The notes below the pieces were generated by a model. The model did not search any database, was not told the origin of the DNA, and worked only from the letters and a program-made list of their open reading frames with translations. From NCBI GenBank assembly GCA_943330455.2, contig CALQHT020000013.1, positions 1 through 40,633 on the forward strand: DNA of 40,633 nucleotides. The letters run 5' to 3'. This document shows, piece by piece, positions 17,487-25,137 of this stretch. Position numbers and translations under genes: made by a program. The first letter of the stretch is position 1. Each line of letters begins with the position of its first letter. The stretch comes from Nitrosovibrio sp. Nv4 (GTDB lineage: Bacteria > Pseudomonadota > Alphaproteobacteria > Acetobacterales > Acetobacteraceae).

Positions 17487-17996
17487 ATGGGCTTGACCAG
17501 ACGCGCTTTCGGAACCTCGGTCCTTGCCGCTGGGATGGCGGGGCGCGCCCAGGCCGCGGAGCTGCCGCCGATCGCCGGCAAGGCGATCCTGACGGTGTCG
17601 GGGCGGATCGGCGCCTTCAACGCCGACAAGCGCGCGGTGTTCGACCGCCCGCTGCTGGAAAGCCTGGGAATGACCGGATTTACCACCACAACCCCGTGGC
17701 ATGACGGTCCGGTCCGGTTCGAAGGCGTCCTGATGTCGCGCCTGATGGAAACCGTGCAGGCATCCGGGGATATGGTGATCGCCACCGCGTTGAACGACTA
17801 CGAGACCCGTATCCCCATGATGGATTTTACCGAGTTCAACGTGCTGCTGGCATTGAAGCGCGACGGCGAATACATGCCGGTGCGTGACAAAGGCCCGCTG
17901 TTCATCGTGTATCCGTTCGACAGCAACCCGGCCCTGCGCCTGCAAAAATATTACAGCCGCTCCGCCTGGCAACTCGCGCGTCTTGTCGTGATATGA
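17487..17996 (+). CDS. PruR-like periplasmic SUOX-fold pterin-binding protein
   Basis: A 169-residue exported protein. The leader has a twin-arginine motif (LTRRAFGTSVLAAG) and likely ends at AQA. The body is a small oxidoreductase molybdopterin-binding (SUOX) domain: TVSGRIG, TPWHDGPVRFEGVLM (residues 70-83), PMMDFTEFNVLLAL, GPLFIVYPFD (residues 136-145) and KYYSRSAWQL. It has no cysteine at all, so it cannot bind molybdenum as sulfite oxidase does. This matches PruR of Agrobacterium tumefaciens, which binds pterins and controls the dual cyclase-phosphodiesterase DcpA. It overlaps the DcpA-like gene by 4 bp (ATGA) and lies 249 bp after folE; that gap holds no gene. The ribosome binding site is weak (GGGGAT). 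Confidence 0.85.
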   Translation: MGLTRRAFGTSVLAAGMAGRAQAAELPPIAGKAILTVSGRIGAFNADKRAVFDRPLLESLGMTGFTTTTPWHDGPVRFEGVLMSRLMETVQASGDMVIATALNDYETRIPMMDFTEFNVLLALKRDGEYMPVRDKGPLFIVYPFDSNPALRLQKYYSRSAWQLARLVVI

Positions 17997-20509
17997 CCGA
18001 CGGGCGGACGCCGCCTTCGATACAGCCCGTCGAACGAACCACGAGCGGTCGCAACACGCCCAGACGCTTTGTCGTGGCGCTGGGATGCCTCAGCGGGTTC
18101 CTGATCCTCGCCGCGTCATACATATCCGTCCTGGTGACGGAGCGCCAAAGGTCGCTTGAGGCGGTTTCCCGCTACAACTCCACATGGCTCCTCACCCAGG
18201 CCGCCGTGGAGGTTGCTCGCCTGGAAGCCACGATCGGTGGCTATGCGCTGGGGATCAGCGGTGTCGATAAGGACGAACTGCATCTTCGGATGGAGATCGT
18301 CGCCAACCGCGTCCGCCTGCTCGACAGCGGCGAGGTGCGGACCTTGATCGCCGTATTCCCCGATCTGGGCGCGGCCGAACAGGAGTTCCGCGAAGCCATC
18401 GCCGCGGCGCACCATTTGGTGGACGAAATCGACACGCCGGGCGTTCCGCAGAAACTGCTGGAGCGTCTGTCCGCCCTGAATCCCAAGCTGATGCGTCTGG
18501 CATCCTCGGGCTATGCCTATGGCGGTGATCTCGCCGCCGCCGATCTTGCGCAGTTAAGCTCGATGCATTGGCTGTTTTCGGGCGTACTGGCCGGCCTGAT
18601 CGGCTGCGGTTTCGCGCTGATCGGGGTTCTGGGCTGGCACAACCGCATGCTGTTCCGCGCCCATGCCGCGGTGAACGAACTGGTCACCGACCTGAAGCAC
18701 ACCAGTACCGAGCTGTCGGACGCAAATCAGCGTGTCCAGGAGGCGATGAGCGAGGCCCAGCAACAGAATGAGGTCCTGCGCGCTCGGGATGTGGAACTGC
18801 ATACCCAGAATGCGCGCTTCGACGCCGCGTTGAACAACATGTCGCAGGCGCTGTGCATGGTTGACGCGAACCAGCGGCTGATCGTCTGCAATGTCCGGTT
18901 CCAGGAACTGTTCGGCACCTTGCCGGATGCGGTGCAGCCCGGCAGCTCGGTGGCCGATGTGTATCGCGCCATTGAAGCGGCCAACCGATATGACATCCAA
19001 CTCATAGAGGCGATCCGGCGCGACCAGCAGGAGCTTGTGTTCTCGCATCGCCCCGGCAACTTCCTGCACGATGTTCCGGATGGGCCCGCCCTGGCGGTAT
19101 CCCACCAACCCATGTCCGGCGGTGGCTGGGTCGCCACCTACGAAGACGTCACCGCTCGGCGGCAGGCGGAGGCGCGGATCCGCTTCATGGCGCATCACGA
19201 TACCCTGACCAGTCTGCCCAATCGCGCCCTGCTGCATGAGCGTTTGGCCGCGATGCTGCGGGAGCCGGGGAGACGTGGGGAACGTCTTGCGGTTCTCTGC
19301 CTGGATCTCGACTTCTTCAAAACCGTCAACGACACCCTCGGCCATCCGGTCGGCGATGCGTTGCTGGAAGCCGTGGCCGACCGGTTGCGGCACTGCGTGC
19401 GGGATGACGATCTGGTGGCGCGTATCGGGGGCGACGAGTTCGCGATCCTGCAGCCGTCCGCGGGTCACCCGAGGCAGGCGGAACTGCTGTCTCAGCGGAT
19501 CATTGAAAGCCTGTCACAGCCATACGACCTGGACGGCCAGCGAGTCATCATGGGTGTCAGCGTCGGCATCGCGATTGCCATGGAACCCGGCGGTGACGCC
19601 AATCTGCTGATGAAATGCGCGGACATGGCTCTGTACTGCGCGAAGGCGGACGGCCGTGGCACCTATCGCTTCTTCCGTCCTGAAATGGGTGCGGCGATGC
19701 AGACCCGACGGACCATGGAACTGGACCTGCGGGAGGCGATGGTGAATGAGGACTTCACCGTCTACTACCAGCCCATATTCGACCTGAGGGCCAACCGCGT
19801 GAGCGGGTTTGAGGCGTTGGTGCGCTGGCAGCATCCGTTGAACGGGCTGGTCTCGCCGGGTGATTTCATCGCCTTGGCCGAAGAATTGGGCCTGATCGTC
19901 CCGATCGGCGAGTGGATCCTCACACGGGCCTGCCGCGACGCCGCGACCTGGCCGGACGAGTTGCGCGTATCGGTCAATCTGTCTCCCGTGCAGTTCCGGG
20001 GCGAGAGTCTGGTGACGACGGTCGGTCGCGCGTTGCAGGCATCGGGCCTGTCGCCTCGACGCCTGGAGCTTGAGATTACCGAGTCGGCCCTGTTGCAGGA
20101 CAGTGAGAAGGTCGTCTCCGAGTTGCACAAGCTGCGCGATCTGGGTCTGCGGATCGCGCTCGACGATTTCGGCACCGGCTATTCGTCACTGAGCTATCTG
20201 CGCAGTTTTCCGTTCGACAAGCTGAAGATCGATCAGTCCTTCGTGCGGGAAATGGGCACGCGTCCGGACTGCCGAGCGATCGTGCATTCGGTGGCGGCGC
20301 TGGCGTCGAGTTTGGGGATTATCACCACCGCCGAGGGGGTCGAGTCGGAAGAACAGCTCCAGGAGATCCGCTTGGCTGGCTGTGCGGAGGCCCAGGGCTA
20401 CTACTTCGATCGTCCGATGCCGGTCGAGGATTTGCATCGATGGTTTTATCCGCGTTCGGACGATCTCAAGGACAGACATATGTACCTTGAACCGAATATA
20501 CATGTATGA
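17993..20509 (+). CDS. DcpA-like membrane PAS-GGDEF-EAL c-di-GMP enzyme, copy 1
   Basis: An 838-residue inner-membrane protein that should both make and break c-di-GMP. Order: TM1 about 26-49, a helical periplasmic domain about 50-190, TM2 about 193-214, coiled coil about 225-270, PAS about 275-390, GGDEF about 398-560, EAL about 575-825. The active motif is GGDEF at 479-483, with a product-inhibition site RDDD at 470-473. The EAL domain keeps EAL at 607-609, VNLSP, EITES, DDFGTG at 724-729, KIDQSF and TAEGVE, so both activities look intact. Its start overlaps the PruR-like stop (ATGA). By analogy with DcpA, PruR would bind the periplasmic domain and bias the enzyme. The C-terminus ends in an unusual tail. 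Confidence 0.93.
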   Translation: MTDGRTPPSIQPVERTTSGRNTPRRFVVALGCLSGFLILAASYISVLVTERQRSLEAVSRYNSTWLLTQAAVEVARLEATIGGYALGISGVDKDELHLRMEIVANRVRLLDSGEVRTLIAVFPDLGAAEQEFREAIAAAHHLVDEIDTPGVPQKLLERLSALNPKLMRLASSGYAYGGDLAAADLAQLSSMHWLFSGVLAGLIGCGFALIGVLGWHNRMLFRAHAAVNELVTDLKHTSTELSDANQRVQEAMSEAQQQNEVLRARDVELHTQNARFDAALNNMSQALCMVDANQRLIVCNVRFQELFGTLPDAVQPGSSVADVYRAIEAANRYDIQLIEAIRRDQQELVFSHRPGNFLHDVPDGPALAVSHQPMSGGGWVATYEDVTARRQAEARIRFMAHHDTLTSLPNRALLHERLAAMLREPGRRGERLAVLCLDLDFFKTVNDTLGHPVGDALLEAVADRLRHCVRDDDLVARIGGDEFAILQPSAGHPRQAELLSQRIIESLSQPYDLDGQRVIMGVSVGIAIAMEPGGDANLLMKCADMALYCAKADGRGTYRFFRPEMGAAMQTRRTMELDLREAMVNEDFTVYYQPIFDLRANRVSGFEALVRWQHPLNGLVSPGDFIALAEELGLIVPIGEWILTRACRDAATWPDELRVSVNLSPVQFRGESLVTTVGRALQASGLSPRRLELEITESALLQDSEKVVSELHKLRDLGLRIALDDFGTGYSSLSYLRSFPFDKLKIDQSFVREMGTRPDCRAIVHSVAALASSLGIITTAEGVESEEQLQEIRLAGCAEAQGYYFDRPMPVEDLHRWFYPRSDDLKDRHMYLEPNIHV

Positions 20510-20629
20510 CTGCACAATTATTGTCGCTGACCGGTTCATAGTCTGGATTCGGATGTCTCGTTAACCGTTTCCCAACTATTGCGTGGCTAGGTTGTGGCAT
20601 GTGACGCCACCACCGGAACCCGCAAAGCC

Positions 20630-21001
20630 ATGCTTGAAACATTCATCGAATTTACGTTCGAAGCGGCGCACAAGGTGCCTCCGTACTCCGGTCTGCATGG
20701 CCATTCCTTTCGGGCCATCGTGTATATGACCGGGGAGAGAGATCCGCATTTCGGATGGACTCATAATCTGTTCGACGTCTCGAAGGCAGTGAAGGCGACC
20801 CAGCAACGGCTGGATGAGTCGTATCTGAATGACATCAAGGGTCTGGAGGTCCCGTCTCTGGAGCATGTCGCGGCCTGGATCTGGGAGGATCTGGACAAGG
20901 CAATCCCCGGGCTGGACCGGGTCGTGCTGCGGCGCGGTATGGATGGGGCGGGCGAGGGCTGCTGCTATTCGGGCCGCGCCACGGTTCGGAGTGCGGCCTG
21001 A
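20630..21001 (+). CDS. 6-pyruvoyl-tetrahydropterin synthase/QueD-like protein, copy 2, catalytic residues replaced
   Basis: A 123-residue paralogue of the protein at 16204, about 70% identical by hand alignment (86 of 122). Zinc ligands His14, His23 and His25 are kept. The position of the catalytic Cys is Tyr19, and the catalytic His is replaced (RLDESYLND). Both copies thus lost the same Cys and His but with different substitutes, which suggests neither position is under catalytic constraint. The tail GAGEGCCYSG is shared with copy 1 and differs from QueD. The ATG at 20630 is the shared start; the ribosome binding site is weak. Its stop overlaps the folE copy 2 ATG (TGATG). Confidence 0.86.
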   Translation: MLETFIEFTFEAAHKVPPYSGLHGHSFRAIVYMTGERDPHFGWTHNLFDVSKAVKATQQRLDESYLNDIKGLEVPSLEHVAAWIWEDLDKAIPGLDRVVLRRGMDGAGEGCCYSGRATVRSAA

Positions 21002-21666
21002 TGTCGCGGGTGCAAAGACTTTGTATTCCACGCCTGGCCAATGAATCCATCGACTATACGCCTTCGGACACGCAACGCGCGGCGATGATCGGCGCCGCGG
21101 CCGGTAAGCTCTCGGAACTGTTCGACATCCTGTATGTCGATCACCAGCACGACCACAACACGCGTGACACGCCCAGCCGGGTTGCTCGCATGCTGATCGA
21201 GGATACGATGCGCGGCCGTTTCTCCGGCCCGCCGGTCATCACCGGGTTCGACAACGTGACGGCTTTCGATCAGTTGATCGTGATTGGTCCGATCGATGTC
21301 CGCTCGACCTGTGCACATCACCTGATGCCGATCTATGGGGATGCCTATATCGGGGTGTTGCCGGCCGAGACCGGGCGGATTATCGGCCTTTCGAAATACG
21401 ATCGTATTGTTGACTATTTCTGCGGACGTTTGCAAATCCAGGAAGAACTGGTCAAGCAGATCGGCCAGTTCATCATGGACAAGACACTGCCGCGTGGTGT
21501 CGCGGTCCGCATCAGTGCTGTACATATGTGCAAGACGCATCGTGGCGTGCGTGCCAGCCACCGCAGTCGCATGGTGACCAACGCCTATTTCGGCGCGCTG
21601 GCACAAGATCCAACCCTGAAGGCGGAGTTCATGAACGAGATCGCCGATCTCGCGCGCCAGAGTTGA
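21001..21666 (+). CDS. folE: GTP cyclohydrolase I, copy 2
   Basis: A 221-residue paralogue of the enzyme at 16572. The whole catalytic core from GPIDVRSTCAHHLMP to CKTHRGVRASHRSRM is nearly unchanged between the two, while the first 60 residues have drifted. Zinc ligands, the Ser-Lys pair and the Gln-Glu pair are all present, so it should be active. It shares the CAHH variant of the usual CEHH. It is coupled to the PTPS-like copy 2 by TGATG overlap, and 102 bp later the second DcpA-like gene begins. No PruR-like gene lies in that gap. Two active FolE enzymes in 5 kb implies demand for a pterin beyond folate. Confidence 0.93.
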   Translation: MSRVQRLCIPRLANESIDYTPSDTQRAAMIGAAAGKLSELFDILYVDHQHDHNTRDTPSRVARMLIEDTMRGRFSGPPVITGFDNVTAFDQLIVIGPIDVRSTCAHHLMPIYGDAYIGVLPAETGRIIGLSKYDRIVDYFCGRLQIQEELVKQIGQFIMDKTLPRGVAVRISAVHMCKTHRGVRASHRSRMVTNAYFGALAQDPTLKAEFMNEIADLARQS

Positions 21667-21768
21667 GCGGTTGGTAGCGCCAGCTCCGATGATCGCATGA
21701 TCGATGTCAGTCCAACCCTCGCCATTGCTGACTTCTGACACGGTCCTTCCGCCGGCCGGGATGGTAAC

Positions 21769-24282
21769 GTGGGTGAGGCGATATTGTCCGGTCGGTCACT
21801 CCTGATGGGCGTGCTGTCATCGCGGTTCTGGTATTCGCTCCGCCGCGTGCCCGGTGCGGCGAGCGCGCAGTTCAACTTCCAGGTTGTCTTCACTTGCGTC
21901 ACCGGATTCCTGGTGCTGCTCGCGTCCTATATTTCGCTGTTGATCGTGGAGCGGCAGACATCGCTCGATGCCGTCTCCCGCTACAACTCGACATGGCTGC
22001 TCAGCCAGGCAGCGACCGAGATGGCGCGACTTTACGGCACAGTGGCGGCCTATGCGGTGCCCGGTTCCACGTTGGGACCCGACGATGTGCAGCTTCGGCT
22101 CGATATTGTCGTCAATCGCGTTCGGATGTTCGACGACGCGGAGGTGCGAGGACTGATCCGGTCCTCGTCCAGCCTGACCGAAATCGCGAACGACGTGCGC
22201 GACGCCATTGCTGCCGCGCAACTGATGCTGGATGGCTTGGACGGGCCGAGCAGTGTCGGAAAGCTGCTGGCGCATCTGGAGCCGGTGAACGGCAAACTCG
22301 TGCGGCTGGCTTCGGCGGCCCACGTCCAAAGCGGGGCGCTGGCGGCGGCCGATCAGGCGCAACTCAGTCGGTTGCATTGGATTTTCTCGGGCGTTCTGGT
22401 TTCCCTGGTCGCATGCGGGTTCGTGCTGATCGGTGTGCTGAGCTGGCATAACCGCTTGCTGGTGACCGCGCACGACAAGGTCAATCTGCTGGTCGACGAC
22501 CTGACCCATACCGGCAATGAACTGTCCGCGGCGAACCAGCGCGCGGTCGCGGCGATGAACGAGGTACGCTATCGCAACAAGATCCTGCAGGCGCGCGATA
22601 ACGAGTTGAACACCCAGAACGCGCGCTTCGATGCCGCGTTGAACAACATGTCGCAGGCTTTGTGCATGGTCGACATGCACCAGCGTCTGATCGTCTGCAA
22701 TGTCCGGTTTACCGAACTGTTCGGATTGTCGCAGGACGACGTGCCGCCCGGCACTCCGGTCGGGGAGATCTTCGGCAAGATCATTGCGCAGGCTCGACTG
22801 GATCCGGAACTGGTCCGCGGCATCCAGTCGGCGCAGGAGGCATTGGTCTTTTCCCACAACCCCGGCGGTTTTCTGAAGGAAGTCGACCAGGGCCCCGCGC
22901 TTGCGGTGTCACACCAGCCGATGATCGGTGGCGGCTGGGTTGCGACCTATCAGGAAGTGACCGAACAGCGACGGGCGGAGGCGCGCATCCGGTTCATGGC
23001 GCATCATGATTCGCTGACCGGCCTGGCAAACCGCGCGTTGCTGCATGAACGGATGACAGCCTCCCTGCGGGAACCGTTGCGGGGGGAGCGGCTTGCCGTG
23101 CTGTGCGTCGATCTGGATCATTTCAAGAGTGTCAACGATACCTTGGGTCACCCGTTGGGCGATGCCCTGCTGCGGATCGTGGCGGAACGCCTGCGGCGAT
23201 GCGTGCGCGGGGCGGATATGGTGGCGCGCATGGGGGGCGATGAATTCGCTGTCCTGCAATTCTCGTCGGATCATCCCCGGCAGGCGGAGCTGCTGGCGCA
23301 ACGCATCGTCGCCAGCCTGTGCCAGCCCTATTCGCTGGACGGACAGCGCGCGATCATCGGTGCCAGCGTCGGCATCGCGGTGTCCTCGGAACAAGCTTGC
23401 GACGCCGACATGCTGCTGAAATGCGCCGACATGGCCTTGTATCGCGCCAAAGCGGACGGGCGTGGCACCTATCGCTTCTTCGAGGCAGAAATGGATGCCG
23501 AAATCCAGGCTCGGCGCGCCATGGAGCTCGATCTGAGGGAGGCCCTGACCAAGGACGAGTTCGTCCTTTACTATCAGCCGGTCTTCAACCTCGCCTCCGA
23601 TCGGTTGAGCGGCTTCGAGGCGCTGATGCGATGGAACCATCCGGTGCACGGCATGATCCCGCCCGCGCGCTTCATCCCGCTGGCCGAGGAACTGGGTCTG
23701 ATCATTCCCATGGGAGAATGGGCGATCCGTCAGGCCTGTGAGGATGCGTCGGCCTGGCCGGGGGATCTGAAGGTGGCGGTCAATCTGTCACCCGTGCAGT
23801 TCCGCAGCGAGCTTCTGGTAGAGGCGATCGAAGACGCCCTGTCGCGCACCGGTCTGGATCCACGCCGGTTGGAGCTGGAAATCACCGAGACCGCCCTGCT
23901 GCGCAACACCGAAGCGGTCACGAACATCCTGCACCGGCTGCGTGACAGCGGCGTGCGCATCGTGCTGGACGATTTCGGCACCGGCTACTCGTCGTTGAGC
24001 TACCTGCGCAGCTTTCCGTTCGACAAGCTGAAGATCGACCAGTCGTTCGTGCGGGAAATGGCCACCCGCGCCGATTGTCTGGCGATCGTCAACTCGGTGG
24101 CGGCGCTGGCTGCGTGCCTAGGCATCACCACCACGGCGGAAGGGGTGGAGACCGCCGAACATCTGGCGCAGGTCCGAGGCGCTGGCTGCGGAGAGGCCCA
24201 GGGCTATTTTTTCGACCGACCGCAGCCGGTGCACGCCATTCAGAAATGGTTGCCGGTCGTGGAGGTCCGCCAGGTGGCGTGA
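21769..24282 (+). CDS. DcpA-like membrane PAS-GGDEF-EAL c-di-GMP enzyme, copy 2
   Basis: An 837-residue paralogue of the protein at 17993 with the same layout: TM1 about 38-60, a periplasmic domain about 61-200, TM2 about 203-224, PAS about 285-400, GGDEF 489-493, inhibition site RGAD 480-483, EAL 617-619, DDFGTG 734-739. Both catalytic domains look intact. The periplasmic domain shares SRYNSTWLL and the helical pattern after it with copy 1, but the middle of the domain is more diverged. The start is a GTG at 21769 without a clear ribosome binding site; an ATG at 21805 is an alternative. It has no PruR-like partner of its own and may share the one from module 1. Confidence 0.92.
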   Translation: MGEAILSGRSLLMGVLSSRFWYSLRRVPGAASAQFNFQVVFTCVTGFLVLLASYISLLIVERQTSLDAVSRYNSTWLLSQAATEMARLYGTVAAYAVPGSTLGPDDVQLRLDIVVNRVRMFDDAEVRGLIRSSSSLTEIANDVRDAIAAAQLMLDGLDGPSSVGKLLAHLEPVNGKLVRLASAAHVQSGALAAADQAQLSRLHWIFSGVLVSLVACGFVLIGVLSWHNRLLVTAHDKVNLLVDDLTHTGNELSAANQRAVAAMNEVRYRNKILQARDNELNTQNARFDAALNNMSQALCMVDMHQRLIVCNVRFTELFGLSQDDVPPGTPVGEIFGKIIAQARLDPELVRGIQSAQEALVFSHNPGGFLKEVDQGPALAVSHQPMIGGGWVATYQEVTEQRRAEARIRFMAHHDSLTGLANRALLHERMTASLREPLRGERLAVLCVDLDHFKSVNDTLGHPLGDALLRIVAERLRRCVRGADMVARMGGDEFAVLQFSSDHPRQAELLAQRIVASLCQPYSLDGQRAIIGASVGIAVSSEQACDADMLLKCADMALYRAKADGRGTYRFFEAEMDAEIQARRAMELDLREALTKDEFVLYYQPVFNLASDRLSGFEALMRWNHPVHGMIPPARFIPLAEELGLIIPMGEWAIRQACEDASAWPGDLKVAVNLSPVQFRSELLVEAIEDALSRTGLDPRRLELEITETALLRNTEAVTNILHRLRDSGVRIVLDDFGTGYSSLSYLRSFPFDKLKIDQSFVREMATRADCLAIVNSVAALAACLGITTTAEGVETAEHLAQVRGAGCGEAQGYFFDRPQPVHAIQKWLPVVEVRQVA

Positions 24283-24286
24283 CCCG

Positions 24287-24952
24287 TCAGCCCGTTGGCG
24301 TGTAGCGCCACACGCTCGCGGGCGGAAAATTCAGCGGGGTCCAGGCTTCCCGTTTGGCGGCCAGGTGGTGATGCCGATAGGGCAGGGGGGACGTTGCGCA
24401 GTAGCTGAAATGCAGGAATCCCTTGCCGGGTGCGACCGCGTCCATTGCGTCGATGAACCGGCGCTGTTCGTCCCGCGGCAGCAGCACCAGCGGGATGCCG
24501 CAGATGACGGTGCCGATGCGGCCCTGGCAATGCTCCGGTATCAGGGCAGGCAACTGGCGGGCGTCGCCCTGGATTACCAGCACGCCTGGCAGGACTCGAC
24601 GCAGGTGATCCGCCATATCCGGCACGATTTCGACGACGATCAGCCGGTCCGCCGGAACGCCACCGGCGAGCAGAGCCCGTGAAATGACGCCGGTTCCGGC
24701 GCCAAGCTCCACCACCACTTCGTTGGGTTTGTACTGGGTCTGCGCGACGATATGGTGGCACAATGTCGCCGACGATGGCACGATCGAACCCATCTGCAGC
24801 GGGTTGGCCAACCAGCGACGGAAGAACATGCTGCGATTGGCAACCTTTCTGCTGCCTTGGACGTGAGCGTCCGGCACAAGCCGGTCGTCCGACTGTAGTA
24901 TTTCTGTCATGGAACTGTCATCTTCCACATAATACTTGACGTCATTGCCCAT
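24287..24952 (-). CDS. Class I SAM-dependent methyltransferase, PmtA-like
   Basis: A 221-residue methyltransferase. The SAM-binding motif I is VVELGAGTGVISRALL near residue 82, and motif II is IVVEIVPDM near residue 105. The helix FFRRWLANPLQMGSIVPSS before motif I is typical of the phospholipid N-methyltransferase (Rhodobacter PmtA) and rRNA dimethylase-like group, so methylation of phosphatidylethanolamine at the membrane is the likely role. The start at 24952 is an ATG; another in frame at 24910 (MTEILQ) is possible. It is convergent with the DcpA-like copy 2 (4 bp between stops) and divergent from pleD. Confidence 0.8.
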   Translation of the reverse strand: MGNDVKYYVEDDSSMTEILQSDDRLVPDAHVQGSRKVANRSMFFRRWLANPLQMGSIVPSSATLCHHIVAQTQYKPNEVVVELGAGTGVISRALLAGGVPADRLIVVEIVPDMADHLRRVLPGVLVIQGDARQLPALIPEHCQGRIGTVICGIPLVLLPRDEQRRFIDAMDAVAPGKGFLHFSYCATSPLPYRHHHLAAKREAWTPLNFPPASVWRYTPTG

Positions 24953-25137
24953 TAGACCAAACCGGCAAGTGGCGGAAGCCCTGCTGTGAGAGCGCTCTGA
25001 TGGCGTCCTCCGGGCGCTTGTCCGGCAAATCGCGGTTTCAGCGCACGGGTCGGCTTTTACGCCGTGCCCGGCTGGGTTAATGTTTCAACGGCCGGTCACT
25101 CCGACGGCCGGTTGCAACAAGGTGAATCCCTCAAGGC

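Noticed and set aside
16539-17972. 477-codon frame on the minus strand opposite folE and the PruR-like gene
   Set aside because: It overlaps two recognisable genes and its translation has no motif.
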